A stretch of 64,000 nt of DNA from Neobacillus bataviensis LMG 21833 (GCF_000307875.1 NZ_AJLS01000138.1:1-64000); one strand, 5' to 3'. Positions 9,334 to 20,247 are shown, counted from the stretch's first letter. The notes: a model not told the origin generated them from the sequence alone. Translations and numbers: made by a program.

Positions 9334-11657
9334 CGGGCATCACCTTCTAAAAGAGCGTGTTTCAGAACTTCGTCCACATGTGATACCGGTACGAACTCTA
9401 GGTCATTACGGATACTTTCCGGAATATCATCAATATCCTTAACATTATCCTTCGGAAGAATGATCTTCGTCAGGCCTGCTCGATGGGCGCTTAGTGTTTT
9501 TTCCTTCAAGCCGCCAATCGGCAATACTCTGCCCCGTAAAGTAATTTCACCTGTCATACCCACTTCCTTACGAATCGGTCTGCCAGTTAACGCCGATACA
9601 AGCGCCGTTGCCATTGTGATTCCTGCAGATGGACCATCTTTCGGAACGGCACCCTCGGGAACGTGAATATGAATATCATATTTTTCATGGAAATCCTCAT
9701 CAATCCCAAGAACCCCCGCTTTTGACCGAATATAACTAAAAGCAGCTTGTGCTGATTCCTTCATTACATCACCAAGCTTACCAGTTAACACGAGCTTCCC
9801 TTTACCAGGTGAAAGTGAGACCTCAATTTGCAGGGTATCGCCGCCAACGGTTGTATAGGCTAAACCTGTAGCAACCCCGACTTGATCTTCGGCTTCTGCC
9901 ATTCCATAGTGGAAACGAGTTTTTCCTAAGAATTCTTCTACATTCTTTTCGGTTATAATGACACGTTTTTTCTCACCGGAAACAATGATTTTCGCTGTCT
10001 TCCGGCAAATAGTCGCCATTTGCCGCTCGAGGCTTCGCACCCCGGCTTCACGCGTATAATAACGAACCACCTTGAGAATCGCATCATCACGTACTTGAAG
10101 AATCCCTTTTGTCAGACCATTTTCTTTAATTTGTTTTGGCAGCAAATGGTCTCTACAAATATGGACTTTTTCAAGCTCGGTATAGCCGGCAATCGTGATA
10201 ATTTCCATTCTGTCTAACAGCGGCCCTGGAATCGTCGAAAGATTATTGGCTGTCGCTATGAACATAACCTTCGATAAATCGTACGTTTCTTCTATATAAT
10301 GATCGCTAAAATTATGGTTTTGCTCCGGGTCTAAAACTTCAAGCATGGCGCTTGATGGATCGCCTCGGAAATCGCTCGACATTTTATCGATTTCATCGAG
10401 TAAAAATACCGGATTAATCGTGCCCGCCTTTTTCATCCCTTGGATGATTCGACCCGGCATTGCCCCGACATACGTTCTTCTGTGGCCGCGAATTTCGGAT
10501 TCATCGCGGACGCCGCCAAGGGAAACGCGGACGAAATTACGATTAAGCGATGTGGCAACCGAACGAGCAAGACTTGTTTTACCAACACCCGGAGGGCCTG
10601 CAAGGCAAAGAATCGGCCCTTTTAAGGAATTTGTCAGCTTTTGTACCGCTAAATACTCTAGCACCCGTTCCTTTACTTTTTCAAGTCCGTAATGGTCTTG
10701 GTTTAAAATCTTTTCAGCCCTAAGAATATCGATATCATCCTCTGTCTTTTTCGACCATGGGATTGAAATCAGCCAGTCAATATAGTTGCGGATGACGGCA
10801 CTTTCGGCTGAGCTTGTTGGTACCTTTTCATAACGGTCAAGCTCTTTCATGGCTGCCTTTAGCGCATGCTCCGGCATACCCGCCTGTTCAATTTTTTTCG
10901 TCAAATCCGCGATTTCACCTGTTTTACCTTCTTTATCGCCTAATTCCTTTTGAATGGCCTTCATTTGCTCACGAAGGTAATATTCCTTTTGCGTCCGTTC
11001 CATTGAACGTTTTACACGCTGGCCAATTTTCTTTTCCAGATTCAGGACTTCTTTTTCATTATGAATCGTATCAATGACACTGTTCACACGCTCTTTGATA
11101 TCAATCATCTCAAGGATTTCCTGCTTTTCCTTCAGCTTGATTGGTAAATGCGAAGCGATAATATCCGCCATCCTGCCCGGTTCCTCAATATCAGCAACAG
11201 ATGCATATGTTTCGGCGGAAATCTTTTTCGATAATTTTATGTATTGCTCGAAATAATCAAGCATCGTTCTCATCAAGGCTTGGTCTTCTACGTCTTTCGT
11301 ATCCGGATCATCGTATGTAACAATACTAACGGAATAATAATCCTCGTCATCATATATCGCAACAATTTCCGCTCTATTTAAGCCTTCTACCAAAACACGA
11401 ATCGTTCCGTTTGGCAGTTTTAGCATTTGCTTAACCTTTGTTAACGTTCCAGTTTTATATAAGTCCTCCTCAGTCGGCTCATCAATGGAAACATCCTTTT
11501 GAGTGGTTAAGAATATTAAGTGGTCATCTACCATTGCTTTTTCAAGTGCCTGCACAGATCTCTCACGGCCTACGTCTAAATGAAGAACCATTGTCGGATA
11601 GACGAGCAATCCTCGAAGCGGCAGGAGGGGGACGATCAGTTCGTTCTTTTTCGCCAA
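9330..11657 (-). CDS. lonA: ATP-dependent protease LonA
   Basis: Cytosolic AAA+ Ser-Lys protease that degrades misfolded and regulatory proteins. 775 aa from the chosen start. The N-terminal substrate domain begins [15 protein letters not shown]; Walker [12 protein letters not shown] and Walker [10 protein letters not shown] form the ATPase core; the catalytic serine is in [12 protein letters not shown] and the lysine in [15 protein letters not shown] choose TTG 11657, behind TGGAGGTG at seven bases, because it gives the family length. In-frame codons further upstream add a poorly matching 22-residue tail. A good sigma-A promoter lies just upstream. Confidence 0.96.
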   Translation of the reverse strand: MAKKNELIVPLLPLRGLLVYPTMVLHLDVGRERSVQALEKAMVDDHLIFLTTQKDVSIDEPTEEDLYKTGTLTKVKQMLKLPNGTIRVLVEGLNRAEIVAIYDDEDYYSVSIVTYDDPDTKDVEDQALMRTMLDYFEQYIKLSKKISAETYASVADIEEPGRMADIIASHLPIKLKEKQEILEMIDIKERVNSVIDTIHNEKEVLNLEKKIGQRVKRSMERTQKEYYLREQMKAIQKELGDKEGKTGEIADLTKKIEQAGMPEHALKAAMKELDRYEKVPTSSAESAVIRNYIDWLISIPWSKKTEDDIDILRAEKILNQDHYGLEKVKERVLEYLAVQKLTNSLKGPILCLAGPPGVGKTSLARSVATSLNRNFVRVSLGGVRDESEIRGHRRTYVGAMPGRIIQGMKKAGTINPVFLLDEIDKMSSDFRGDPSSAMLEVLDPEQNHNFSDHYIEETYDLSKVMFIATANNLSTIPGPLLDRMEIITIAGYTELEKVHICRDHLLPKQIKENGLTKGILQVRDDAILKVVRYYTREAGVRSLERQMATICRKTAKIIVSGEKKRVIITEKNVEEFLGKTRFHYGMAEAEDQVGVATGLAYTTVGGDTLQIEVSLSPGKGKLVLTGKLGDVMKESAQAAFSYIRSKAGVLGIDEDFHEKYDIHIHVPEGAVPKDGPSAGITMATALVSALTGRPIRKEVGMTGEITLRGRVLPIGGLKEKTLSAHRAGLTKIILPKDNVKDIDDIPESIRNDLEFVPVSHVDEVLKHALLEGDAR

Positions 11658-11722
11658 AATACTGCACCTCCACATGCAAAAATCCTTTTTTCTCTTCAAA
11701 ACAGAAGAGTCTTTGTTGTACA

Positions 11723-11751
11723 ATTCTATCTTATTTGTTTTTACGTGTCTA
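11723..11751 (-). promoter_or_regulatory. sigma-A promoter of lonA
   Basis: Minus-strand TAGACA (11746-11751), 17-base spacer, TAGAAT (11723-11728); five of six matches in each box. Confidence 0.65.
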
Positions 11752-11813
11752 TTTTTAGAGTGCGGGGACTAATCACTTTTTCAATAACATTATCTTCCCC
11801 ATCTTTCTATCAA

Positions 11814-11852
11814 AAAAACTTCGGTATGATTTTTCAACCAAACCGAAGTTTT
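11814..11852 (-). terminator. Terminator of lonB
   Basis: AACTTCGGT / ACCGAAGTT stem followed by a T-run on the minus strand, immediately after the lonB stop. Confidence 0.85.
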
Positions 11853-11856
11853 CTTT

Positions 11857-13524
11857 TTAAATTGACTCTTTTTTCGTTAACTCAATTGATGCCGGTATGG
11901 CTTCAACTTTAGGATAGGAATTGACTAAGGCAATTTCAAAGACCTCATGCAGATGGGTAACTGGGATAATAGTAATTCCATCAATTTCATTTAAGATAGT
12001 TTGCCTGTTTTCCTCTGGAATAATAACCGTTTTGGCTCCTGCCTTCCGTGCTGCTTTCACCTTTGGATAGACGCCGCCAATCGGTTTCACATTTCCATGG
12101 ATACTGATTTCGCCGGTCATTGCCACGGTGTTATCAATAGGAATTTTATAAATAGCGGAATAAATTCCTGTTGCCATTGCAATACCCGCTGATGGACCAT
12201 CGATTGGAACACCGCCGGGAAAATTCACATGGATATCATAGTCATTTGCTGGGACACCCATAGAACGTAAAACGGTAATAACATTTTCAATTGACCCGCG
12301 CGCCATACTTTTTCGGCGTATCGATTTACCCTGACCGCCAATGCTTTCTTCCTCGACGATTCCAGTAATGTTAATCGAGCCCTTATCCTTCGCCGGGATG
12401 ACTGTTACTTCTATTTCAAGCAGCGCCCCGGAATTAGGCCCATAAACAGCCAGTCCATTCACAAGCCCTACATGGGAAATATCGTTAATCTTTCGTTCCA
12501 TTCTTGGCGTCATCTGACTGGAATGGGCGACCCACTCGATATCTTCATCTTTGATAAAATCACGGTCTTCGGTAATTGCAAGTCCCGCTGCAATTTGGAT
12601 CATATTAACCGTCTCACGGCCATTTCTTGCGTATGTAGATAAAGTGTCAACACCCGTTTCACTTATTTTTAGGTTTACTTTTTCAGCCGCTTTTCTTGCA
12701 ACGACCACAATTTCTTCCTGATTTAGATCCCGGAAGAATACCTCCATACAGCGTGAACGAATCGCCGGAGGAATTTCACTTGGCGTTCTAGTTGTCGCTC
12801 CGATTAAACGAAAATCAGCAGGAAGTCCGTTTTTAAAAATATCATGGATATGTGTTGGGATCTGATTATTTTCTTCATGATAATAGGCGCTTTCAAGAAA
12901 CACCTTCCGATCCTCCAACACTTTCAACAGTTTGTTCATTTGAATCGGATGCAGTTCACCAATCTCGTCGATAAAAAGAACCCCGCCATGTGCGTTGGTC
13001 ACTGCCCCTTGTTTCGGCTGCGGAATTCCTGCCTGTCCCATTGCACCGGCGCCTTGATAAATTGGATCATGGACGGAGCCGATTAACGGGTCAGCAATCC
13101 CTCGTTCGTCAAACCGTGCAGTTGTAGCATCTAATTCAATAAATACAGATGCTTGTTTAAATGGCGATTTTGCATTCTTTTTTGCTTCCTCCAAAACAAG
13201 GCGGGCTGCTGCTGTTTTGCCGACTCCCGGTGGGCCATAAATGATCACATGCTGCGGATTTGGGCCGCATAATGCTGCTTTTAATGATTTTATCCCATCC
13301 TCCTGGCCAACAATGTCATTGAAGCTTGAAGGACGAACTTTTTCAGATAATGGTTCCGTTAATGAAATTGATCGCATTTTGCGAAGCTGCTCCATTTCTT
13401 TCCGGGATTCCCGATCAATGGACACTTTTTGCGTACGCTGGTTTCTAAGCAAATTCCAAAAATACAGCCCGATAATGATTCCGAAAAATAGCTGTATAAA
13501 TAAGGCAATCCCCGTCCAACTCAT
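11857..13524 (-). CDS. lonB: Membrane-anchored ATP-dependent protease LonB
   Basis: Lon-type protease, 555 aa, known in Bacillus to be made in the forespore. The N-terminus has one hydrophobic segment (residues ~3-23, TGIALFIQLFFGIIIGLYFW) instead of the long Lon substrate domain. Walker A is [14 protein letters not shown], Walker B LFIDEIGEL, and the protease dyad is in DGPSAGIAMA and GGVYPKVKAARKAG. Lies between clpX and lonA as in B. subtilis, separated from both by terminators, so it is transcribed alone. Confidence 0.95.
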   Translation of the reverse strand: MSWTGIALFIQLFFGIIIGLYFWNLLRNQRTQKVSIDRESRKEMEQLRKMRSISLTEPLSEKVRPSSFNDIVGQEDGIKSLKAALCGPNPQHVIIYGPPGVGKTAAARLVLEEAKKNAKSPFKQASVFIELDATTARFDERGIADPLIGSVHDPIYQGAGAMGQAGIPQPKQGAVTNAHGGVLFIDEIGELHPIQMNKLLKVLEDRKVFLESAYYHEENNQIPTHIHDIFKNGLPADFRLIGATTRTPSEIPPAIRSRCMEVFFRDLNQEEIVVVARKAAEKVNLKISETGVDTLSTYARNGRETVNMIQIAAGLAITEDRDFIKDEDIEWVAHSSQMTPRMERKINDISHVGLVNGLAVYGPNSGALLEIEVTVIPAKDKGSINITGIVEEESIGGQGKSIRRKSMARGSIENVITVLRSMGVPANDYDIHVNFPGGVPIDGPSAGIAMATGIYSAIYKIPIDNTVAMTGEISIHGNVKPIGGVYPKVKAARKAGAKTVIIPEENRQTILNEIDGITIIPVTHLHEVFEIALVNSYPKVEAIPASIELTKKESI

Positions 13525-13624
13525 ATATTTCCCTCCTACAACTAAATACTCAATATATAGTAATAAGTATTTCCTGTAGAAACGAGGAATAAACTATAAA
13601 TTTTTAAAACTGTCAGCTGATTAG

Positions 13625-13698
13625 ATTCGCTCATAAGATTTGGGAATTCGCTCATTGGAACCTAAAATTCGCCCATTGAACACGGAAATTTACTCATT
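13625..13698. repeat. 21-bp-period intergenic array C (core ATTCGCTCATT), 4 units
   Basis: Cores start at 13625, 13646, 13667 and 13688, each exactly 21 bases apart. It sits between the clpX terminator and the lonB 5' region. The core differs from those of the other arrays. Confidence 0.85.
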
Positions 13699-13714
13699 GA
13701 CCCTTTACAAACGT

Positions 13715-13742
13715 GAAAAGACCCGGCCAGCAGCCGGGTCTT
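13715..13742 (-). terminator. Terminator of clpX
   Basis: AGACCCGGC / GCCGGGTCT nine-base perfect stem with TTTT on the minus strand. Confidence 0.9.
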
Positions 13743-13749
13743 CCCTATT

Positions 13750-15009
13750 TTATGCAGATTTTTCTTCCGCCACAACGGTTCCGTCCTCTAAAACAAGCTT
13801 TGGAACGCTATTATCGATTACGGTATCTTTCGTGATGATACACTTCGTGATATCATCTCGAGATGGAAGGTCAAACATAACATCAAGCATGATTCCTTCA
13901 ATAATCGAACGTAATCCACGGGCACCCGTTTTGCGCTCAATTGCTTTCTTAGCGATTTCAGTCAGTGCACCTTCTTCAAACTGCAGCTCAACTTCATCGA
14001 TTTCAAGCATTTTTTGATATTGCTTAACAAGCGCATTTTTTGGCTTTGTTAAGATTTCAATTAATGCAGCCTCGTCTAGCTGCTCAAGGCTTGCAATAAC
14101 CGGAAGACGACCGATAAATTCTGGAATTAAACCAAAACGAAGCAAGTCTTCAGGTAAAACCTTGGAAAGAAGCTCTTTTTGGCCAATATCCACTTGCTTG
14201 ACATCAGAACCGAAACCAATAACCTTTTGGCCTAAGCGGCGCTTAATAATAGGTTCAATTCCGTCAAATGCTCCACCGCAAATGAATAAAATATTCGTTG
14301 TGTCAATTTGAATGAATTCTTGATGTGGGTGTTTTCTGCCACCTTGAGGCGGAACACTTGCCACTGTTCCTTCAAGAATTTTTAATAATGCCTGCTGAAC
14401 GCCTTCACCGGAAACATCCCTTGTGATGGATGGATTCTCAGATTTACGGGCAATTTTATCAATTTCATCGATATAAATAATGCCTTTTTCAGCCTTTTCC
14501 ACATCATAGTCAGCGGCTTGAATTAATTTTAATAAAATATTTTCAACGTCTTCCCCGACATATCCAGCCTCCGTTAAGGAAGTTGCATCGGCAATTGCAA
14601 ACGGCACATTCAAAATACGCGCCAATGTTTGCGCCAATAATGTTTTACCACTACCAGTAGGCCCGATCATACAAATGTTACTTTTTGAAAGCTCAACGTC
14701 ATCAATCTTGCTATTAGAATTGATGCGCTTATAATGGTTGTAAACCGCAACAGACAGCGATTTCTTCGCCTGGTCTTGACCGATAACGTATTCGTTAAGA
14801 ATTTCACAGATTTCCTTCGGCTTGGGAACATCCTTAAATTCTACTTCCTCTTCCGTTCCAAGTTCTTCCTCCACAATTTCTGTGCAAAGCTCGATACATT
14901 CATCACATATATAAACTCCCGGCCCGGCCACTAGTTTACGAACTTGATCCTGTGTTTTGCCACAGAAGGAACATTTTAATTGTCCTTTTTCATCATTAAA
15001 TTTAAACAA
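13750..15009 (-). CDS. clpX: ClpX, ATPase subunit of the ClpXP protease
   Basis: AAA+ unfoldase that feeds substrates to ClpP. 419 aa from the chosen start. The N-terminal zinc domain has CSFCGKTQ and CDECIELC; Walker [13 protein letters not shown] near 118; Walker [12 protein letters not shown] near 182; pore loop in the GYVGED region; ClpP-contact LGF-type loop replaced by the GFG of VIGFGSD. TTG 15009 ([10 protein letters not shown]) is preferred with GGGGTG six bases upstream; a GTG at 15018 overlaps the ribosome site. Confidence 0.97.
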   Translation of the reverse strand: MFKFNDEKGQLKCSFCGKTQDQVRKLVAGPGVYICDECIELCTEIVEEELGTEEEVEFKDVPKPKEICEILNEYVIGQDQAKKSLSVAVYNHYKRINSNSKIDDVELSKSNICMIGPTGSGKTLLAQTLARILNVPFAIADATSLTEAGYVGEDVENILLKLIQAADYDVEKAEKGIIYIDEIDKIARKSENPSITRDVSGEGVQQALLKILEGTVASVPPQGGRKHPHQEFIQIDTTNILFICGGAFDGIEPIIKRRLGQKVIGFGSDVKQVDIGQKELLSKVLPEDLLRFGLIPEFIGRLPVIASLEQLDEAALIEILTKPKNALVKQYQKMLEIDEVELQFEEGALTEIAKKAIERKTGARGLRSIIEGIMLDVMFDLPSRDDITKCIITKDTVIDNSVPKLVLEDGTVVAEEKSA

Positions 15010-15356
15010 TCCTTTCACCCCTTAAAACGTGTTTGTTGCTCACAAATAACACAAACAATGCCCGAGTTCTTTCTAATTCTTCATTTGGTATGTATTTTGC
15101 ATTGTAACATATTTAGCTAATGGACTGGAAATAAAACGCTTTATGTTTTCTTTCTCGTCTTTTTGTTTGTGTCAATCAAGTGAAAAACATATGTACTCAT
15201 TAATCTTAACCATTATTTTAAAAAATAAGACAAAAACCTTTATGGAAAATATTTATTCGCTATGTATGGCCATTTTTCCTGCTTTCTTATCCATTGGCTA
15301 GATAATAAAAAGGTTTCCCTGCCCTTATTATAATATGTAATTAAAAAAATGTATAA
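15010..15356. other. Intergenic stretch between clpX and the tig terminator
   Basis: About 350 AT-rich bases with no convincing ORF. The only signal is an extended -10 (TGTTACAAT on the minus strand, 15111-15119), a plausible clpX promoter about 105 bases before the start. No CtsR-like direct repeats were seen. Confidence 0.5.
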
Positions 15357-15394
15357 AACAAGGCACGATTTTTTTATCGTGCCTTGTTTTTTAT
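15357..15394 (-). terminator. Terminator of tig
   Basis: AACAAGGCACGAT and ATCGTGCCTTGTT form a 13-bp perfect stem across a T-rich loop, directly after the tig stop. Confidence 0.9.
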
Positions 15395-15397
15395 TGA

Positions 15398-16675
15398 TTA
15401 CTTCTTGTTTTCAACAAGAAAGTTTACAGCTTTTTGAAGTTTAAGATCTGATTTGACACCTTCAACGCCACCAAGAGCTTGGATAATCGTGTCAACAGGC
15501 ATGTTGTACGTACCAGCCATTTTCTCAAGTTCAGCATTTACATCGTCCTCAGAAACTTCTAAGTTTTCAGCGTTCGCAATTGCTTCTAAAGTTAAGTTAA
15601 CTTTTACGCGGTTTTGTGCTTCTTCTTTCATTTGCTCGCGTAGTGCATTTTCATCTTGACCAGAGAATTGGAAGTAAAGCTCAAGGTTCATACCTTGCAT
15701 TTGCAGGCGTTGTTCGAACTCTTGAAGCATGCGGTTAACTTCGTTTGTAACCATTACTTCTGGAACTTCAACTTCAGCATTTTCAGCTGCTTTTTCCACT
15801 ACTGTATCACGTAGGTGGTGCTCTGCTTCATGCTTTTTGCTGTCTTCAAGGCGAGTTCTGATTTTCTCTTTTAATGCATCCAATGTTTCGACTTCTTCGT
15901 CAACATCTTTTGCAAACTCGTCATCCAATGCAGGAAGTTCTTTTCCTTTAATTTCATGTACAGTTACTTTAAATGTTGCTGGTTTACCAGCAAGCTCTGC
16001 AGCATGGTATTCTTCAGGGAATGTTACTTCTACATCTTTAGATTCGCCAGTTGCGATTCCAACTAGTTGCTCTTCAAATCCAGGAATAAAAGAATTTGAA
16101 CCTAATTCAAGTGAATGATTTTCAGCTTTTCCGCCTTCGAATGCTTCGCCATCAACGAATCCTTCAAAGTCAAGAACAACTGTATCACCATTTTCTGCAG
16201 TGCCTTCTTCTTTAACAACAAGCTCTGCTTGGCGCTCTTGAAGTGTTTTTAATTCGTTTGCAACGTCTTCGTCAGTTACAGTTGCATCTAACGCTTCTAC
16301 TTCTAAGCCTTTATATTCGCCTAATTTAACTTCAGGCTTCACTTGAACAGTTGCTTTAAAAATAAGGTCTTTGCCTTTTTCCATTTGCTCGATGTCGATA
16401 TCAGGACGGTCGATTGGCTCGATTCCTGTTTCGTCAATTGCACTTCCGTATGCTTCTGGAAGAAGAATATCTAATGCATCTTGATAAAGTGATTCTACAC
16501 CGAAACGCTTTTCGAACATTCCGCGTGGCATTTTTCCTTTACGGAAGCCTGGAACGTTTACTTGTTTAACAACCTTTTGGAATGCCGCGTCTAAGCCTTT
16601 GCTTACTTGATCAGCACTTACTTCAACAGTAAGGACACCACGGTTTCCTTCTAACTTTTCCCATTTTACTGTCAT
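15398..16675 (-). CDS. tig: Trigger factor, ribosome-bound chaperone and prolyl isomerase
   Basis: Binds nascent chains at the ribosome exit tunnel. 425 aa. The ribosome-docking signature lies in [20 protein letters not shown] near residue 40 (GFRK loop). The FKBP-type PPIase domain is near 150-245 ([22 protein letters not shown]). The rest is the helical chaperone body, rich in Glu and Lys. Codon use is strongly biased, as expected for an abundant protein. It has its own promoter and terminator. Confidence 0.97.
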   Translation of the reverse strand: MTVKWEKLEGNRGVLTVEVSADQVSKGLDAAFQKVVKQVNVPGFRKGKMPRGMFEKRFGVESLYQDALDILLPEAYGSAIDETGIEPIDRPDIDIEQMEKGKDLIFKATVQVKPEVKLGEYKGLEVEALDATVTDEDVANELKTLQERQAELVVKEEGTAENGDTVVLDFEGFVDGEAFEGGKAENHSLELGSNSFIPGFEEQLVGIATGESKDVEVTFPEEYHAAELAGKPATFKVTVHEIKGKELPALDDEFAKDVDEEVETLDALKEKIRTRLEDSKKHEAEHHLRDTVVEKAAENAEVEVPEVMVTNEVNRMLQEFEQRLQMQGMNLELYFQFSGQDENALREQMKEEAQNRVKVNLTLEAIANAENLEVSEDDVNAELEKMAGTYNMPVDTIIQALGGVEGVKSDLKLQKAVNFLVENKK

Positions 16676-16810
16676 ACCAATTTTCCCTCCAACAAATCTA
16701 TTCTCATTTCATTCGATAACGAATTAAGAGTCGGAAAATGCCTTGTCCAACAAGCCATTTTTCCATTTTTTAAATGTAAAAGATAGTTTTTTACACAATG
16801 CAACCCCTAC

Positions 16811-16838
16811 ATTATATCATAGGTTTGCTTTCTTTCAA
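16811..16838 (-). promoter_or_regulatory. sigma-A promoter of tig
   Basis: Minus-strand TTGAAA (16833-16838), 16-base spacer, TATAAT (16811-16816), with an additional TG one base before the -10. It lies just beyond the 3' end of the TPR gene. Confidence 0.75.
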
Positions 16839-16847
16839 CAGCGAGAC

Positions 16848-17873
16848 CTAAATATAAGGGGTGGAAATTTTCTCAATTTCCTCGATTTGTGCCCGTGCCT
16901 GTTCTATTTCTTGTAAATCAGCATCATATTCAGATGCGATTTTGCTTATTTCCGCGCTGATTCCGAGGTATTCCTGGGCAAGCAGATGAAAGGCGGCAGC
17001 CCATGCCGCGGGACGTTCCGGCTCAAGTTCAAACGGATAACTAATAAAAAACGTCCGCTCTACCATTCCGACCGTATTTTCATAGAGACCTGGATTTTCA
17101 CTTTCCAATCGATCCTCAAGGAATTCTTTTACCTCTAGCATTCGCGGCTGTAATCTCACCTCTGGCAGCTGCATTGGATTGATTGTTTTTTCTCGGAAAA
17201 ATTTCTTTACTACCAGTTCCTTATTTATTTCTTGTTCTTTTAATAGAGTTACTAGCATGGTTTTTAAAAATGGATGACCTGCTTCGGCCATTAAATAGTC
17301 GGCAATTTCTTCAAGATAGGGGCGGATATTTTTCTCCGCCAAAACTGCAACCACCTGCATTTGCTCATTTAGGTTCTTTTTTGAAAGGAGATTCAGGTTT
17401 TGAACCTCAGGTGTGATTTCTTCTTCTTCAGCAGGCAGGGGTTGGCGATTCTCCGCCATCCTTCTGCTAAACTGCAGGATGGTTAAAAAATGATCATATT
17501 TCTCGGGCGGAATCTCTTTTTCCTCTAATAAGACCTCGATTGTCGAGACAATTTCCTGGTATTCGTGAAGTTGAATTAGCACGGTTAAATAAAGGTCGAC
17601 CATTTGAAAATAGTCGCCGATTCCTTTTAAGAGCATTTCCCTGGCAAGTACCTTTGCTTTTTTAAAAGAACCCGCTTCAAAATAAGCGAGGACAAGCCCG
17701 ATTAAGATATTTTCATTATTTGGGTCTAGTTCCAGTGCTTCTTCCAATAGGGGAATGGCTTCATTAAATTTCTTCTTTTCAAGGCTCTCCAAGCCTTTAT
17801 CCGTTAGTCTTTTTTCAAGTCCGGGAAAATAGACCACATTGTCTTTTCGTTTCACTTGTTCGCGCTTTTTCAT
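16848..17873 (-). CDS. ysoA: TPR-repeat protein, YsoA-like
   Basis: 341 aa. Residues ~27-95 contain tetratricopeptide-type helices (LEEALELDPNNENILIGLVLAYFEAGSFKKAKVLA). The rest is helical and acidic, ending in a predicted coiled coil. No enzymatic motif. The position directly upstream of tig matches B. subtilis ysoA. In B. subtilis the leu-ilv cluster follows on the other side; here a tRNA gene and ysnB follow instead. Molecular role unknown; TPR proteins usually mediate protein contacts. Confidence 0.7.
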   Translation of the reverse strand: MKKREQVKRKDNVVYFPGLEKRLTDKGLESLEKKKFNEAIPLLEEALELDPNNENILIGLVLAYFEAGSFKKAKVLAREMLLKGIGDYFQMVDLYLTVLIQLHEYQEIVSTIEVLLEEKEIPPEKYDHFLTILQFSRRMAENRQPLPAEEEEITPEVQNLNLLSKKNLNEQMQVVAVLAEKNIRPYLEEIADYLMAEAGHPFLKTMLVTLLKEQEINKELVVKKFFREKTINPMQLPEVRLQPRMLEVKEFLEDRLESENPGLYENTVGMVERTFFISYPFELEPERPAAWAAAFHLLAQEYLGISAEISKIASEYDADLQEIEQARAQIEEIEKISTPYI

Positions 17874-17925
17874 TTTTTCCGTCCTTCAGTTCGTCATTAG
17901 AAAATAGTGTAGCATAAATAGGGCA

Positions 17926-17954
17926 CAAAAAAAACTCACCTGGACTGGTGAGTT
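17926..17954 (-). terminator. Terminator of tRNA-Arg
   Basis: ACTCACC / GGTGAGT stem followed by eight T on the minus strand, 23 bases after the tRNA 3' end. Confidence 0.85.
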
Positions 17955-17976
17955 GAATTTATGGTATGTAGTTTAA

Positions 17977-18053
17977 TGGCGTCCCAGGAGAGATTCGAAC
18001 TCCCGACCGTACGCTTAGAAGGCGTATGCTCTATCCGGCTGAGCTACTGGGAC
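17977..18053 (-). tRNA. tRNA-Arg (anticodon TCT)
   Basis: 77 bases including an encoded CCA. The acceptor stem pairs GTCCCAG with CTGGGAC, the anticodon stem is TACGC/GCGTA around loop CTTCTAA, so the anticodon is TCT and reads AGA/AGG. The T-arm has GTTCGAATC. It stands alone between ysnB and the TPR gene, with its own promoter and terminator. Confidence 0.97.
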
Positions 18054-18079
18054 GTATTTGTGTATCAAAGACAAGATTT

Positions 18080-18108
18080 ATTATATTATCCTAAAACAAT
18101 AAAGTCAA
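18080..18108 (-). promoter_or_regulatory. sigma-A promoter of tRNA-Arg
   Basis: Minus-strand TTGACT (18103-18108), 17-base spacer, TATAAT (18080-18085), near-consensus as is usual for stable RNA genes. Confidence 0.85.
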
Positions 18109-18164
18109 CAGGTTTTTTCTTCTTTTTTTAATAATGTATGGGGGAAGAAAATCCCCCAACATTT

Positions 18165-18677
18165 TTATAATGCAAATTCCCGTGCTAGGTCTGTTATTTC
18201 CCGCCCATTTATCTCAAACACTGACATCTTGATTTTATCTTCTAGTAAATCAAGTATGACATATGTTTTTTCTAAACGCTCACGAGGGAGGCGGATGCTG
18301 CCGGGGTTTAAAAATAAGATCCCATCAATCACTTCCGCTCCTAAAATGTGAGAGTGACCGAAGCAGACGATATCGGCATTTACTTCCTGTGCCTTGTATT
18401 TTAAATTCATTAAAGTAGATTTAACCGAGTAGCGATGACCATGGGTTATAAAGAATTTTTTCCCGGCAACTTCAGAAGTAGTTTCCATTGGATAACCACC
18501 GTTAAAATCGCAATTGCCCATGACGGTTAAGTAACCGGAGATGGCCTTTTCGTCCAGTATCAACTCTGAATCACCGCAATGAATCATTAAATCAACTTCT
18601 TTTAGATGTCTTTCTCTTATGACCTCAAGTTCTTTCGTTAATCCATGGCTATCACTGACAACTAACACCTTACTCAT
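18165..18677 (-). CDS. ysnB: YfcE-type metallophosphoesterase
   Basis: 170 aa single-domain calcineurin-like phosphodiesterase. The metal ligands are visible in order: VVSDSHG near residue 7, MIHCGDSE near 35, VMGNCDFN near 55, FITHGHRY near 75 and CFGHSHI near 105. The substrate is not determined by the sequence. Its start overlaps the rdgB stop by four bases, completing the rph-rdgB-ysnB unit seen in Bacillus. Confidence 0.9.
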   Translation of the reverse strand: MSKVLVVSDSHGLTKELEVIRERHLKEVDLMIHCGDSELILDEKAISGYLTVMGNCDFNGGYPMETTSEVAGKKFFITHGHRYSVKSTLMNLKYKAQEVNADIVCFGHSHILGAEVIDGILFLNPGSIRLPRERLEKTYVILDLLEDKIKMSVFEINGREITDLAREFAL

Positions 18678-19285
18678 GACTGGGCTGCACTTTCTAGAAT
18701 TTCATCAAGGATCACATCAAGCTGCTTTAAGGCATTAGCACGGTGACTGATGTTATTCTTTTCATCTGCGGATAGCTCGGCCATCGATTTTCCTTTCTCT
18801 GGTACATAAAAAATCGGATCATAACCAAAGCCATTTGAGCCGCGGCTTTCTTCTAAAATTTGACCTTCGCAGGTGCCAGAAACCGTTACTGTTTCTTGAC
18901 CAGGTATGCTGACGGCTAATGCACAGTAAAATCTCGCAGATCTCTCGCTTTCTGGTACGCCTTGTAATTCTGATAACACCTTATCAGTATTGTTTTGATC
19001 ATTTTTTGGCTCTCCGGCATAGCGCGCGGAATAGATTCCCGGCCTGCCATCAAGGGCGTCTACCATTAAGCCAGAATCATCGCCAATGACCATTTTATGG
19101 AGTTTCTTGGATACCGCTTCTGCTTTTAATATGGCATTTTCTTCAAAGGTTGTCCCAGTTTCTTCGACATCTGGAATTTCTGGGTAATCTAGCAGCGTCT
19201 GTACATGGATGCCTCTATTTGCAAAAATATGTTCAAATTCCCGAGCCTTCCCGGGGTTTTTGGTTGCAATAATGACTTCTTTCAT
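18674..19285 (-). CDS. rdgB: dITP/XTP pyrophosphatase (house-cleaning)
   Basis: Hydrolyses non-canonical purine triphosphates such as XTP and dITP to monophosphates. 203 aa. The HAM1 family motifs are present: N-terminal [39 protein letters not shown] near 70 and [11 protein letters not shown] near 150, then SHRANAL. It follows rph in the same direction, but the gap holds array D. Confidence 0.95.
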   Translation of the reverse strand: MKEVIIATKNPGKAREFEHIFANRGIHVQTLLDYPEIPDVEETGTTFEENAILKAEAVSKKLHKMVIGDDSGLMVDALDGRPGIYSARYAGEPKNDQNNTDKVLSELQGVPESERSARFYCALAVSIPGQETVTVSGTCEGQILEESRGSNGFGYDPIFYVPEKGKSMAELSADEKNNISHRANALKQLDVILDEILESAAQS

Positions 19286-19330
19286 TGTAATCGCCTCTTA
19301 TTTTAGACTTCTTCTTTTCATTGGGCCTAA

Positions 19331-19480
19331 CGACAGTAAACTCGATTTATGCGACAGTAACAAATACTCATCCGACAGTTAGCTGCGGTTATCCGACAGT
19401 TAGCTGCGGTTATCCGACAGTTAGCTGCGGTTATCCGACAGTAAAACCACTCTATCCGACAGTTAACCCAAATCCGACAC
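19331..19480. repeat. 21-bp-period intergenic array D (core CCGACAGTTA), 7 units plus a short eighth
   Basis: CGACAG cores begin at 19331, 19352, 19373, 19394, 19415, 19436 and 19457, every step 21 bases; an eighth (CGACAC) follows at 19475, only 18 bases on. Three consecutive units from 19372 to 19434 are identical over all 21 bases, which points to recent tandem duplication. It lies in the rph-rdgB gap and reaches to within 12 bases of the rph stop. Confidence 0.92.
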
Positions 19481-19491
19481 CATTACCAGTC

Positions 19492-20247
19492 CTATTTCTT
19501 CCGTCTGCCCTCGATTTTTCGAGTAATGTCCTCACCCAATGCTGCTTTTTGCTGTTCAAAGAGCTCCATGAGCCCCTCCTGTGCTGCCTGCAGCAGGCCT
19601 TGCAGCTGATCGTAGGAAAATGTCGATTCCTCACCCGTCCCTTGTAGTTCAACAAATTCGCCGCTTCCGGTCATCACGATGTTCATATCGACGTGTGCCT
19701 TGGAGTCCTCCGCATAGTTTAAGTCGAGTACAACACCGCCATTTGCCAAGATTCCGACGCTTGTCGCCGCTAAATAATCGGTAATTGGAAACTTTGAAAA
19801 TGACCTTTTTTCAGCTAAAGCATTCAAGGCAAGTGTCATGGCAACAAATGCACCAGTGATTGACGCCGTCCGTGTACCACCATCTGCCTGTATGACATCA
19901 CAATCAATCCAAACGGTTCGCTCTCCAATCGCCCCAAGATCGACAATCGCGCGAAGGGCACGGCCAATTAACCGCTGAATCTCCATCGTGCGGCCGGACA
20001 CCTTTCCCTTCGAGGATTCGCGTATGTTTCTTGATTCTGTTGCCCTTGGAAGCATCGAGTATTCGGCCGTGATCCAGCCTTTGCCTTCGCCTCTCATAAA
20101 GTGAGGAACGCGATCTTCAATGCTTGCGGTACAAATGACCTTTGTATTCCCTACAGATATTAGGACAGAGCCTTCTGGATGCATTAAATAATTGGTTTCA
20201 ATATGTATCGGTCTTAGCTGTAATGGCTCTCTTCCATCAACGCGCAT
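19492..20247 (-). CDS. rph: Ribonuclease PH
   Basis: Phosphorolytic 3'-5' exoribonuclease that trims tRNA 3' ends. 251 aa. Family motifs include [17 protein letters not shown] near 30, [14 protein letters not shown] near 62, [16 protein letters not shown] near 90 and [19 protein letters not shown] near 118. The C-terminus ends with a short lysine/arginine tail (RKIEGRRKK). First gene of rph-rdgB-ysnB. Confidence 0.97.
   Translation of the reverse strand: MRVDGREPLQLRPIHIETNYLMHPEGSVLISVGNTKVICTASIEDRVPHFMRGEGKGWITAEYSMLPRATESRNIRESSKGKVSGRTMEIQRLIGRALRAIVDLGAIGERTVWIDCDVIQADGGTRTASITGAFVAMTLALNALAEKRSFSKFPITDYLAATSVGILANGGVVLDLNYAEDSKAHVDMNIVMTGSGEFVELQGTGEESTFSYDQLQGLLQAAQEGLMELFEQQKAALGEDITRKIEGRRKK

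Noticed and set aside
18130..18164. GC-rich hairpin (GGGGGA/TCCCCC) after ysnB as terminator
   Set aside because: The stem is good but the following sequence on the minus strand lacks a T-run, so I did not list it as a terminator.
19321..19655. ORFs across array D, one with repeated TVSCGYP
   Set aside because: Product of identical 21-mers in array D running into the antisense of rph; no codon bias or ribosome site.
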